Origin: a virus
IMG/VR virus record: IMGVR_UViG_3300003890_000011
Span: 30,436 to 81,833 of that record
Length of the DNA stretch: 51,398 bases
Strand: one strand, 5' to 3'
Positions 26,802 through 35,435 of this stretch are shown here, one piece after another. The first letter of the stretch is position 1. Each line of letters starts with the position of its first letter. The notes beneath the pieces are model-generated. The model was not told the origin of the DNA. It ran no database searches and worked only from the letters and a program-made list of their open reading frames with translations. The translations under genes were made by a program, and so were the position numbers.

Positions 26802-27770
26802 CTAATAAAGTCTCATGAAGTCTTCAAGTTTACGTTTTTCCTTAGGAGTTTCGTCCTTAGGAGTGTCAGTAACTTTAGGTACTACGTTAGACACTGTATT
26901 AACAGTTTTAGCCTTCTTGGCTGCGTCTATTCTCTTCTTACGTAAACGGTCAATATTCTTTTGACCAATAAACTCTTCAAGAAAGTCTTCTGGTAGGTTG
27001 CTTAGTAAGTCATTGATTTCTTGTCTAAGCTCTTTACGTACTTGAGGTATAACGTCTTCAGGAGTTACATCATCAAACCCGTTTTCCATTGACCAAAGCA
27101 TAGTATCAGCGATACGAGCTATAATCTTTGGAGAAGCTGAGATATCTTTATGGGCATCTAAAGCCTTGATAATGTTATTTTCTAGGTCTTGAGCAACTTC
27201 TGTCTCAAACTTTTCACGTTTAAGCTGTTCTTCTTGCTCTTCTTTTTGTTTAAGCTTTTGTCTAGCTTCTTCTAGTTCTTTTTGTAAAGACATTCTTTCT
27301 TGTTCTTTCTTTTCAGCTTCCTTTTGTTCAGGAGTCTTACTAAGTTCTTCAATCTTCTGTTGAATTCGCATTTCTGCTAATTGGTCTGGATCTAGTCCTA
27401 GCTCAGCCAGAACATCCCAAGGATTTTCCTTCATTCGTCCAATTTCTTGAGCAAACAATCGCTTAAGTTCGGCAGCTTCATTCATTGCTTCTCTTCCTGC
27501 AGCAGCAAGTTGAAGTTCTCTGATTAGTTCTTTTTCATTATTTAAATCAATCTTCTTAGTAATGGTTTTTCCATTAACTTTCAAGGAATACTCGCGTAGC
27601 ATGTCCTTGATTTGTTGATCAGAAGCACCGTTCTTAGCAGCAGTTTCAATTGCTTCTTTAACTTCTAATACTCCATCTGATGCAGTATCTACGTCTTGCG
27701 TATCCACTATTTCTTGGGTTTCTTGAGCAGCTTCTACTGGTTGCTCTGCAGTTTGTTGTGTTTCACTCAT
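26802..27770 (-). CDS. Capsid scaffolding protein
   Basis: A 322-residue acidic and helical protein. An acidic Gln/Thr-rich start is followed by NPWDVLAELGLDPDQLAEMR (about residues 137-157, found in scaffolds of short-tailed phages). A long coiled coil (about 160-215, EAEKKEQERMSLQKELEEAR) and a basic C-terminus (KKRIDAAKKAKTV, then KRKLEDFMRLY) that would bind the capsid protein follow. Scaffolds guide head assembly and leave before packaging. The position between portal and capsid is the standard one. Confidence 0.75.
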   Translation of the reverse strand: MSETQQTAEQPVEAAQETQEIVDTQDVDTASDGVLEVKEAIETAAKNGASDQQIKDMLREYSLKVNGKTITKKIDLNNEKELIRELQLAAAGREAMNEAAELKRLFAQEIGRMKENPWDVLAELGLDPDQLAEMRIQQKIEELSKTPEQKEAEKKEQERMSLQKELEEARQKLKQKEEQEEQLKREKFETEVAQDLENNIIKALDAHKDISASPKIIARIADTMLWSMENGFDDVTPEDVIPQVRKELRQEINDLLSNLPEDFLEEFIGQKNIDRLRKKRIDAAKKAKTVNTVSNVVPKVTDTPKDETPKEKRKLEDFMRLY

Positions 27771-27802
27771 ACATTCTCCTTGAAAATTTGTATATTTCTA
27801 AG

Positions 27803-28147
27803 TTATTCCGTCCGGTTATCGGATGGGAATTTATTGTTTACGTGTTTCTTTTGATTGTAGCCTTTTTCACAAAGACCAAATGTCCTATTACGACTCTCGT
27901 CGTTAAATCGCACACCAAGGCTTTCTAAATCTCTCTTTGCTGCACGTTTAAGTACATTCAGATTGTTTATACCTTTCTCTTTTTTTATAATGTTTAGTTT
28001 ATTATGTTCGTTTCTAATTCTATAAGAAAAATTAACTACATTTATAAACACTTTATACCTAGCTCCAGTACTAGAGGATACGAATATCTTTATCGACTCA
28101 TATTCCCCTTCTCTGTCTGTAGGTGCGTATCTAATTCTTGCTGACAT
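27803..28147 (-). CDS. Small basic protein between portal and scaffold
   Basis: A 114-residue basic protein with a beta-rich first half (IKIFVSSSTGARYKVFINVV) and a helical, Lys/Arg/Asn-rich second half (NLNVLKRAAKRDLESLGVRF). It starts 2 bases after the portal stop and ends 32 bases before the scaffold. Position suggests a head-assembly component, but no family is recognised. Confidence 0.45.
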   Translation of the reverse strand: MSARIRYAPTDREGEYESIKIFVSSSTGARYKVFINVVNFSYRIRNEHNKLNIIKKEKGINNLNVLKRAAKRDLESLGVRFNDESRNRTFGLCEKGYNQKKHVNNKFPSDNRTE

Positions 28148-28148
28148 C

Positions 28149-31100
28149 TTAGCCGCCTAATTGTCTAGCCATTGCCTCTTGAGCTGTTTGAGGAACATCT
28201 TCAAATGGAGCCGGAGGAGTAGAAGGTTCAGGAACTGGAGGCAACTGATCCTGTATAGCTACTGACTGAGCTTGAGGATTATTCATAATATCTTGTGTAT
28301 TTTGAGGAGCCTGCGCTTGAGTTGGAGGAAGTGGTTGCTGTTGTATCACTCCAAGTAGTCCTGGGTCTACAGTCTTAAGCATATCAATATGTTCTTGAAT
28401 GTGCTTTAAAGTTCTTTGTAACAACTCAGGGTCTTTACGTAGAATTGGATCAGCAATTACACCTTTATGTTGACGAATATGACTAGCATGATCGTCAGTA
28501 ATAACGGCAATTACTTCATCGCCTTTAAGGAGTGCTTCATTCTCAGCTTTTATTGTATCTAGCTCATTTACTTCATCTTCCATGAAATAATCTAAGCTAC
28601 CAGTATTAAGTACCATTAAGTACTTTTCTGGAGATTTAATTAATCCCATCTGCATTAGGTTTTCTGCAATCTGTGCTCTACCTGCAGTCGTATTATGGGT
28701 TACTGTAAAATCTTTTAATAAGAAATGAGGATCTTCTTTTAAACAAAATCCATAGTAGATTTCTTTATTAACTTTAGTTAGTTTAATTCCATAATTTAAC
28801 CAATTTTTTTGTTTTTTACACTCTTTAGATTGTTTTCTTGGAAGTTTTGTAGGAATTCTCCATGTATCTCCTCCAATTGAAACAATGTTATATTCGTTTT
28901 CTTGTTTACTTTTTTCGGTCTGTCTTTTTAATTTTTTCCTAGATACTCTAAATCCTAAACTTCCTGCAATAAAGCATATATCGTCAGTAACTTTATTACA
29001 TTTTTGAGTAAAAACAAACGTTTGGTCAACCAAGGTTCCGTCTATATCTAAAAACCCTGCTAGTATTTGAAGCCTTGTTAATTCATCGTTATACTTATAG
29101 TCAGCAGGAATGTGCTTATTTTTAATCAAATTGTACTGATTAAAATAATTCAGTACTTTGTTTCGAAGAACACATCCATGACTTTTTTGACTTGTTATTG
29201 TAAAAGTACTTGCTCTTCCTGAAGTATTAGATTTTCTTCTTATAAGAGCTAACCCATTATGATTAGCGTATTCTCTCCAATAATTTTCTATTTCTTTATC
29301 CATGGTGGTAATGCTAGGTTCACATCTATTACCATCTCCTAACCATGATCCTAATATGTAGGGGTCTAGAGTTACGAACTTGTGATCAAAATTTATAGGT
29401 ACTTTAAAACCCATTAAAATTCTTTGATGTCTTTCAGGAAGTTTTAAGTAATCTTTTACAGAAATGTCTATAATTTGACCTTTTTTAACTCCATATCGAG
29501 AATCGGAAGAACAATATTTTAAAGTCATTATATGATTTTCGTTACATTTGTAAATAAAGTTTCCATTTCTATCATGCACTTCATACATTTGTTGAAATCC
29601 TGTTCCAGCAACAGTAACGGTCTTGGGTTTAGAATCCCATCCCATTACTAAATTACCTTCGTATATATCTTCGACTTTTTTAAATGTTCCGTCGTACATC
29701 ATTACTTCTGTACCTTCCGCAAGACACGACATCAAAGCGTTACCTACGTCTACAACAACTCTAGATATGGAACTAATATCATCACTCTTAAACTTTTCCA
29801 TCTTAGTAGTTTGGCTTACTCCAGCAATAGCGATAATCCTAGGTACCTTAGCAAAGTCTTGTAATAGCTTAACTAATCCTGTTCCAACGTCTTCTAATAA
29901 CTGAATATACGATTGTTGTAAACCAGAGATGAATTGTAGAGCTTGAGATTGTACTAGAGCTAAAGCGTTTCCTGATCTTAAGGAAGCTTCTGGATTACCT
30001 CTTGCTACAGAGTTTACACCAGAAATAGTTTCCATTGTAGATTCTACTTTTTGTAAGAAATTAAATATTTCTCCTGGAGTAGCAGTAAGGTTTAATGGAG
30101 TTGGAGCACCTACTTGATTGTTATATTCAATAAAGTTAAGTCCACCTTGTAACTGAGTTACCTTTACGTCATTTCCTCTAGGATTCAAAATACTTTGAAC
30201 ACCAAACGCATTTTGGTTTGTCATAATAGTCGAGTAAAGACTATTAACAGTATCTTGTAAAGGAAGAAGATCAAACATCATAGAATATCCATAAGGAGTA
30301 CCTAGGATGTCTGAAGGAGCAATGCGATAAATGGGAAGTTGACCATACGGCATGATAGTATCAATCAATACGCAGTCATCATGCAAGAATAGGCAGTAGT
30401 TACCCTCAGGCATTGATTCAGTTCTTTTATGGAAAAACTCATAAACCGCAACGTCTACCGTTTCATCATAAGGAGTTAACGTAGTTTTATAGCTACCTTG
30501 TTCTTTGTCCTTTGTAGGGACAGAAAGGATCTTATCTGCGAACTCAGGATACTTCTTAGCAAGATCAAACTTATTTAAGAATGTTCTACAAAGAACCCAG
30601 TCATGTAGTTCTGGGTTTTCTTTAGTACTGTCGAATACTACGTCTAAAGGTGATAGTACGTTGAATTCAACATCTCCTTCATGGATAGGAAACGCTTCTA
30701 GCTTATTTCCAGCTTCATCCAAAGGATTGCCTTCTTCATCATATCCGACAATAGAAGATGGATCTGGTTCGACATAGTCGTGAATTTCACCTCGTGTGGA
30801 ATTCCACTCCATCTTCACATAGCCGGAACCTAGAACGATAGCGTATTCAACCGCTTTTTTTAAATATTTTTCTAGGCGTTTTTCTCTCATGTAGTAATCG
30901 AGAAGGTTATTTGCTAATTTAGTTTGAATTAAAGACTTACGATCTGTATTTACTGCACGAGCTTGGAATGCTGGTCTTGTTGATGTAACCATAACAAGCA
31001 TGTGCTGAGCAATGTTCCTGTAATGGTTTACCGCTAGGTTTACTAGCTCACCTTGTTCTCCACCATATCCTAAAGAATGATCACTATTGTAATAATTACC

Positions 31101-31235
31101 ATGATAGGCATTATATGAACGAGTCAATTTTTCTAAATAATTACTGCTATTTACACTTTTAAACCAAGCACCTGACTTGGACATTAAGTGTGCTACTTTT
31201 CTTTGGGATTCATCGGCTGCAAAATATATATCCAT
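28149..31235 (-). CDS. Portal protein (with intein)
   Basis: A 1028-codon portal gene. The N-terminal 503 codons carry portal features: a long helical start, GEQGELVNLAVNHYRNIAQH, a wing region with EPDPSSIVGYDEEGNPLDEA, and ATPGEIFNFLQKVESTMETI with SGVNSVARGNPEASLRSGNA. A 345-residue intein (residues 504-848) interrupts before TTAGRAQIAENLMQMGLI. Rejoined exteins give a 683-residue portal. The portal forms the dodecameric packaging channel at one vertex. The C-terminal 60 residues are Pro- and Gln-rich. A late motif copy (E) lies 17 bases before the ATG. Confidence 0.85.
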   Translation of the reverse strand: MDIYFAADESQRKVAHLMSKSGAWFKSVNSSNYLEKLTRSYNAYHGNYYNSDHSLGYGGEQGELVNLAVNHYRNIAQHMLVMVTSTRPAFQARAVNTDRKSLIQTKLANNLLDYYMREKRLEKYLKKAVEYAIVLGSGYVKMEWNSTRGEIHDYVEPDPSSIVGYDEEGNPLDEAGNKLEAFPIHEGDVEFNVLSPLDVVFDSTKENPELHDWVLCRTFLNKFDLAKKYPEFADKILSVPTKDKEQGSYKTTLTPYDETVDVAVYEFFHKRTESMPEGNYCLFLHDDCVLIDTIMPYGQLPIYRIAPSDILGTPYGYSMMFDLLPLQDTVNSLYSTIMTNQNAFGVQSILNPRGNDVKVTQLQGGLNFIEYNNQVGAPTPLNLTATPGEIFNFLQKVESTMETISGVNSVARGNPEASLRSGNALALVQSQALQFISGLQQSYIQLLEDVGTGLVKLLQDFAKVPRIIAIAGVSQTTKMEKFKSDDISSISRVVVDVGNALMSCLAEGTEVMMYDGTFKKVEDIYEGNLVMGWDSKPKTVTVAGTGFQQMYEVHDRNGNFIYKCNENHIMTLKYCSSDSRYGVKKGQIIDISVKDYLKLPERHQRILMGFKVPINFDHKFVTLDPYILGSWLGDGNRCEPSITTMDKEIENYWREYANHNGLALIRRKSNTSGRASTFTITSQKSHGCVLRNKVLNYFNQYNLIKNKHIPADYKYNDELTRLQILAGFLDIDGTLVDQTFVFTQKCNKVTDDICFIAGSLGFRVSRKKLKRQTEKSKQENEYNIVSIGGDTWRIPTKLPRKQSKECKKQKNWLNYGIKLTKVNKEIYYGFCLKEDPHFLLKDFTVTHNTTAGRAQIAENLMQMGLIKSPEKYLMVLNTGSLDYFMEDEVNELDTIKAENEALLKGDEVIAVITDDHASHIRQHKGVIADPILRKDPELLQRTLKHIQEHIDMLKTVDPGLLGVIQQQPLPPTQAQAPQNTQDIMNNPQAQSVAIQDQLPPVPEPSTPPAPFEDVPQTAQEAMARQLGG
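28692..29726 (-). mobile_element. Intein in the portal protein (LAGLIDADG type)
   Basis: A 345-residue self-splicing intein, bounded by Cys1 (CLAEGTEVMMYDG, block A) and the terminal HN of DFTVTHN (block G). The next extein residue is Thr, a legitimate nucleophile. Splicing block F reads YYGFCLKEDPHFLL. Block B is unusual: NENH where most inteins have TxxH. The endonuclease part carries YILGSWLGDGNRC (about residues 123-135) and ILAGFLDIDGTL (about 221-232), a double LAGLIDADG active site. Both ends rejoin the portal frame exactly. Confidence 0.85.
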
Positions 31236-31251
31236 GTATTACCTCGTGTAT

Positions 31252-31264
31252 TAGTAGTTGTTAA
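31252..31264 (-). promoter_or_regulatory. Late promoter-like motif, copy E
   Basis: Minus-strand TTAACAACTACTA, 17 bases ahead of the portal ATG (an ACGAGG ribosome site lies between). The terminase stop is 12 bases upstream. Confidence 0.55.
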
Positions 31265-31275
31265 ATTAGAATGTA

Positions 31276-33816
31276 TTATTTTTTAATGTTTAAGACAGTC
31301 TTAACCCATTCCAAGGCACTATTTGAGTCCTCGTCTCTAGTAGGACTTCTAAATACATTCCGTCCTTTTAACTTTCCATATCCTTCTGGAAAAGGGTTTC
31401 TAGATTCCATTACATTTCGCACCAAATAAGAACAAGCTGGAAGCGCATCGCAGTGACCTCCACGAACTTCTCCACTAGGTGAATCTTTTAAGTGCTTAAA
31501 ATCGCTACGAGTTTTATTCCACTGGGCATTCTCTAAATGATATATAAGAGTCTTGCATCTTTCGTGTATTTCTATCTTACCATTACTAATCCACATACGC
31601 AGATTGTTAATGGCAGCATCTCTATTATCTTTTTTTGTAGGAATAAACTGTATTTCATGTAATCGACTTAGATCGTTAATAAGCTTTAGATCATTATCCA
31701 TGATCCTTAAGTAAGGTTGGTTAACTTCTCCAGTTTGTTCATCAAGGAATCTTATAGACTCTATTTCTTTAATACGCTTTGCTAAATGTTGAGTGGTCAT
31801 TTCAGGACCATTCATTACAAGCTCGTCAATAATCTTTAACTTAGCTTCTCTAAAGTCATAAACTGCAAACAATGCCACAGTTAAGTCTTTAAACCCTACG
31901 TCCATTGAAACATAAGCATCATAGAATGAAGGCTTTTCTACCATAGGCTTTACAATATCAAACTTGTGTTCATAAAATTCTGGAACTACAGTGGATTCAG
32001 AAGACTTTGGTATTTCTACAAGATACTCGCATTTGAATTTAGGATTTTCTACTCCACCAGGATAACGAGCAATAACTTTCTGTATCTTTTCTGGAGTAAG
32101 CATTGGAGAATCATAGATAGTATACTTTACTATGTTACCATCTGCTTCAGCAGGTTGAACAAATGACTCATGGAACTCATGGTTAGGGTCTTTAAAGTTA
32201 GGAGTAGATGCTAATACTAGTTTACCGTTAGTAGTATCTGTAGTAGGAAGCATAATACTATTAACGACGTAGTCTAAATCATCGCAAAATCCTGCTTCAT
32301 CTATGATACAAAGATTCGCGTACCCTCCGCGAAGATTTTCGGCATTACCAGAATCAGTTCCTGCTATTTGTATCTCTGATCCATTCTTGAATCTAAAGAC
32401 TTTTTCTTGAGCAAGCCACTCTGGACGTAATTCTTCTGGACAATCTGCAAGTATTTCTCTCATGATGGGACGAATGATAGTACGAACCATTGTTTGCTGA
32501 GGACACGCATATTTTACAATGGCATTTGGTATCTTTACACAAGTTTCTGTAGCAAGAGTACAAAGAACGTACGAATTATGAGTGACTAATCCATTTCCTG
32601 TTAGAAATAAGTGATCAGGTGTATCTATTCCTATGTCGTAAGTTTTAGCTTTGTATTTTTTTCCTAATTTAATTCCAACACTGTCAGGTCTAGTATTGTT
32701 TTCTAGACAATTTTCATATTCTTCTTTCCATTTTTTTCTAGGAACCACTAAATATTCATTTAATTCTTTTAATGCTCTTTTTGCATAGATATTACAAGAA
32801 ATTCTTACTGTATAACAAGGACCATTTACGTATTTTTCTCTATTATCTGCCGAATAGTTACACTCATATTGCCATAAAAACTTGTAAAGATACTTTACTA
32901 CTTTTATCATACTTAACGACTGACTATGAAACTCAATAAATAATCTATTTTTTTTAAATTGAATACTTCCGTCAGTATCTATTAGTCCTGCTAATAAATT
33001 TAATAACGATTCCCTATCCCAATTTTTTATAACATCTATATCAATTACTTTTTCGTGAGCGTATCTTCCTTTGACCCAATCATTGTAATAATTACAGTGA
33101 ACCTTATTTGGATATGTCTGTCCTTTTCTTACTTTATTTTCCGAATTAGAAATGACCCAAGTATAATTATTTTCGCTTTGTCTATAAACCATTTTAGCAT
33201 TTAAAACTTTAGCCACTTTGTTAGGGATGATTTCATTTTCCGATGAAATATGAATATTATTTATTCCTTGTCTAGAGCAACCATCTCCAAGCAATGCACC
33301 TATGGCGTACGCATGCGATTCATTAACTAAACCTCCTGGAGCCTGTATAAATTCTCTAACTATTTTATCTCTTATTGTTAATTCTTTTGTCGTTTTGTAT
33401 CTATATACAAACTTTTCATTTTTATAACAAGTTTTTACTAACCATCTATGATCTTCAGTAGCTCTTTCTATTACTATATTATTATGAGTTAATTCAACTA
33501 CCTCTTTTTCACCTTGAACATGAACCTGCTCAACTTTAACTATAGTTGTAGAATTAGTTTCCGTAGAATAGGCATAGACTTTGTCACCGACTTTTATGTC
33601 TTTAATTAAAACTAATCCAGATGGTGTAAGTATCTCTGTGTCTTCATGTAGACATTTTCCTATTCTTCGGGAACATAGCACAGTAGAAATTGGTTTATCA
33701 TTATCAATGACGTACTTATGAATATCCTTTTGGATACCTTTCAGTTTCCAAGAAAGCTCACCTAGTTCCCATAGCTTTTGTTTTGCTGAATTTACGTCAA
33801 TAGGTTTCTTAGACAT
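31276..33816 (-). CDS. terL: Terminase large subunit (with intein)
   Basis: An 846-codon terminase. After the 360-residue intein is removed, 486 residues remain, normal for TerL. The ATPase Walker A is rebuilt across the intein as CSRRIGKS. Walker B is NLCIIDEAGF, and the coupling motif STPN follows. The nuclease domain has AYVSMDVGF, a middle RIMDND, and HCDALPA near the end, giving the three acidic positions of the RNase H-like fold. The protein packages DNA by ATP hydrolysis and cuts concatemers. TerS lies 2 bases upstream. Confidence 0.9.
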   Translation of the reverse strand: MSKKPIDVNSAKQKLWELGELSWKLKGIQKDIHKYVIDNDKPISTVLCSRRIGKCLHEDTEILTPSGLVLIKDIKVGDKVYAYSTETNSTTIVKVEQVHVQGEKEVVELTHNNIVIERATEDHRWLVKTCYKNEKFVYRYKTTKELTIRDKIVREFIQAPGGLVNESHAYAIGALLGDGCSRQGINNIHISSENEIIPNKVAKVLNAKMVYRQSENNYTWVISNSENKVRKGQTYPNKVHCNYYNDWVKGRYAHEKVIDIDVIKNWDRESLLNLLAGLIDTDGSIQFKKNRLFIEFHSQSLSMIKVVKYLYKFLWQYECNYSADNREKYVNGPCYTVRISCNIYAKRALKELNEYLVVPRKKWKEEYENCLENNTRPDSVGIKLGKKYKAKTYDIGIDTPDHLFLTGNGLVTHNSYVLCTLATETCVKIPNAIVKYACPQQTMVRTIIRPIMREILADCPEELRPEWLAQEKVFRFKNGSEIQIAGTDSGNAENLRGGYANLCIIDEAGFCDDLDYVVNSIMLPTTDTTNGKLVLASTPNFKDPNHEFHESFVQPAEADGNIVKYTIYDSPMLTPEKIQKVIARYPGGVENPKFKCEYLVEIPKSSESTVVPEFYEHKFDIVKPMVEKPSFYDAYVSMDVGFKDLTVALFAVYDFREAKLKIIDELVMNGPEMTTQHLAKRIKEIESIRFLDEQTGEVNQPYLRIMDNDLKLINDLSRLHEIQFIPTKKDNRDAAINNLRMWISNGKIEIHERCKTLIYHLENAQWNKTRSDFKHLKDSPSGEVRGGHCDALPACSYLVRNVMESRNPFPEGYGKLKGRNVFRSPTRDEDSNSALEWVKTVLNIKK
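32575..33654 (-). mobile_element. Intein in the TerL Walker A motif (LAGLIDADG type)
   Basis: A 360-residue intein that splits RRIGK from SYVLC, inside the P-loop. It starts CLHEDTEILTPSG (block A), has ERATEDHRWL (block B, TxDH) and ends TYDIGIDTPDHLFL then VTHN (blocks F and G). The next extein residue is Ser. The endonuclease part has AIGALLGDGCSRQG (about residues 118-131) and LLAGLIDTDGSI (about 220-231), so both LAGLIDADG motifs look intact. Insertion into the ATP-binding loop makes the terminase dependent on splicing. Confidence 0.9.
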
Positions 33817-33818
33817 TA

Positions 33819-34208
33819 CTAACTTCCCTTAGATCCTTCTACGATCTTGAAAAGTTCCGCAACATCTGCCTTCTTATTTGACTTAGATGACTTATCTACT
33901 GGACTCTGTCCTCGTATTGCACGAAGATTCTTGTATAGTATGTCCAACACCTTGGCTTCATTCTCAGTAAACAGACCTTTCTCGGAGAGTTCCTTGAGTT
34001 TACGTATTTCATTAACACAAATAAACTCTTCATCGGTAACAGTTTGTGTTAAACCCTCAATCTCTTCTTCAAGATCGTTGTCTTTTAGTATTTGTTTTAG
34101 TTTATGGTTCTCTTCTTCTAGCTGTTGGATACGCTTCTTAAGAGCAGTTATCTCAAAAGTAGCTTCCATACCAAGAAGAGTTTTATTAGAATCGGATTTG
34201 TTGTCCAC
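33819..34208 (-). CDS. terS: Terminase small subunit
   Basis: A 129-residue, mostly helical protein. An N-terminal coiled coil (EITALKKRIQQLEEENHKLK) is followed by EIRKLKELSEKGLFTENEAK and VLDILYKNLRAIRG (about residues 67-100), a pattern typical of T4 gp16-like small terminases. The tail is basic and Ser/Lys-rich. It lies 2 bases from terL and overlaps the upstream membrane-protein gene by 23 bases. It recognises packaging DNA and regulates TerL. Confidence 0.7.
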   Translation of the reverse strand: MDNKSDSNKTLLGMEATFEITALKKRIQQLEEENHKLKQILKDNDLEEEIEGLTQTVTDEEFICVNEIRKLKELSEKGLFTENEAKVLDILYKNLRAIRGQSPVDKSSKSNKKADVAELFKIVEGSKGS

Positions 34209-34494
34209 CGAATCCTCCTCTCGTAACAGATAGGCTTACTTTAGAGAAATCTTCTTTCACTTTAGTAAGTTCTGATCTGTCTTGGTCAATTTGTCTACGT
34301 AAAGTTTCAATTTCTTTACGAAGAGTAATGGAGGGGTCTGGTGTTTCTATTCTATCTAGGTACGCTCTGTAAGCAGAGAGAGCACAAAGACCGAGAATAA
34401 CAACCGAAGTTGCTATAGTCTGACCTTGCACACTAGAATATACTAGAAATAAAAATAATAGAACGGCAGGATACTGCCTCACGTTTTGCTTCAC
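34186..34494 (-). CDS. Membrane protein with a C-terminal coiled coil
   Basis: A 102-residue protein. A hydrophobic N-terminus with two near-adjacent segments (about residues 9-23 and 27-43; PAVLLFLFLVYSSVQG, IATSVVILGLCALSAY) is followed by a charged coiled coil (SITLRKEIETLRRQIDQDRS, about 56-75). The shape resembles phage spanin or holin-like accessory proteins, but no lipobox or Rz motif settles it. It overlaps the terS start by 23 bases, so the two may be translationally coupled. Confidence 0.45.
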   Translation of the reverse strand: MKQNVRQYPAVLLFLFLVYSSVQGQTIATSVVILGLCALSAYRAYLDRIETPDPSITLRKEIETLRRQIDQDRSELTKVKEDFSKVSLSVTRGGFGGQQIRF

Positions 34495-34518
34495 AACTAC
34501 CTCCTATGTCTTAAGTGT

Positions 34519-34677
34519 CTATCGCCCTGACTTGGGTAGATATTGCTTAAGAGTATCTGGTGATTTAGCTAATCTTTTTCTTAATTTACCAAAAATGGAC
34601 TTCTTCTTTGCAGATCCTACAAGATTTGCTACCTTATCTGAGTAGACTTTCTTTAAATTTGCATCCATGTTTGACAT
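34519..34677 (-). CDS. Small basic protein, FGKLRKRL-type
   Basis: A 52-residue protein (MSNMDANLKKVYSDKVANLV), Lys-rich and helical, with KSIFGKLRKRLAKSPDTLKQ near the end. The same FGKLxxRxxK step is in its neighbour at 34681-34851, so the two look like paralogues. No strong ribosome site is visible. The minus-strand frame is open from ATG to TAG in the 185-base gap. Basic proteins beside terminase may bind DNA, but this is inference. Confidence 0.5.
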   Translation of the reverse strand: MSNMDANLKKVYSDKVANLVGSAKKKSIFGKLRKRLAKSPDTLKQYLPKSGR

Positions 34678-34680
34678 ATG

Positions 34681-34851
34681 TTATTTCTTTTTTGAAATTC
34701 TTTCTTTTAATTTACCAAAAGCGTACTTACCTTTGTTTCCCTTAGTCATTTCTTTAGCTACGTCCTTGCTAACTCCTGCTTTCTTTGCAAATTCAGGATT
34801 ATTCTCTATAGCTTTAAAAAACTTAAAAGCGGCTTTACTCTTTACTGGCAT
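34681..34851 (-). CDS. Small basic protein, FGKLKERI-type
   Basis: A 56-residue basic protein (MPVKSKAAFKFFKAIENNPE) ending GKYAFGKLKERISKKK. It shares the FGKLxxRxxK step with the 34519-34677 protein. Its start overlaps the end of the HNH endonuclease gene by 17 bases. Small Lys-rich proteins of this type recur beside packaging genes in phages. The function is unknown. Confidence 0.5.
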   Translation of the reverse strand: MPVKSKAAFKFFKAIENNPEFAKKAGVSKDVAKEMTKGNKGKYAFGKLKERISKKK

Positions 34852-35431
34852 TTCTTTTATCCATTTCTAAGTTTATTTTAATTATCTCGTAGCCCAATGA
34901 TCTATTATTGTCAAATAAATGATGGTGATTTGGACATAAGGGTGAAGTATTCTTGTAACTTAAGACTCCACCTTTAGAAGCTGGAATTATATGTGCAACT
35001 TCTACAATCCTATCAAATCCGCATATACAACAATTTTTATAGTCATCACGTTTTAATAATTTATTTTTTATAGAACTATAAGATTTTCCACCGTCTGCGT
35101 ATCTGCGAAACTTTATTTGGTTTAAATAACCTCCAACAGTGCCGGAAGGAATTCCCATCAATTCGGCTATTTCTCTATTAGTTTTCCCCCCAGTAGCATA
35201 TTTATAACATAACTGTCTTTTAGATCTTCTTTCAGGATCTATTTTAATAAATTTTCTAGAACATTCGACAGAGCAACACTTGGCTTTTAAAACTCTGTGA
35301 GGAAATACCTTAAATTCTTTATTACAATATTTACAATTAACAGATATACGAGGTTTTTTATTATGAGGAATCATTCCTTTTTTAAAAGAAGTAGAGTTAT
35401 GTTTTGGATGTTTTTTTTCTACTTCAAACAT
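34835..35431 (-). CDS. Free-standing HNH homing-type endonuclease
   Basis: A 198-residue protein, taking the ATG at 35431 just after the upstream stop. Domains in order: a zinc-binding region with CKYCNKEF and CCSVECSRKF (about residues 33-62), a helix-turn-helix (TNREIAELMGIPSGTVGGYL, about 83-102), and an HNH nuclease (CCICGFDRIVEVAHIIPASK then LCPNHHHLFD, about 135-175) with the His-Asn-His metal site. It is probably a homing endonuclease wedged among late genes. It slightly overlaps the next small gene. Confidence 0.8.
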   Translation of the reverse strand: MFEVEKKHPKHNSTSFKKGMIPHNKKPRISVNCKYCNKEFKVFPHRVLKAKCCSVECSRKFIKIDPERRSKRQLCYKYATGGKTNREIAELMGIPSGTVGGYLNQIKFRRYADGGKSYSSIKNKLLKRDDYKNCCICGFDRIVEVAHIIPASKGGVLSYKNTSPLCPNHHHLFDNNRSLGYEIIKINLEMDKRNASKE

Positions 35432-35435
35432 ACTA

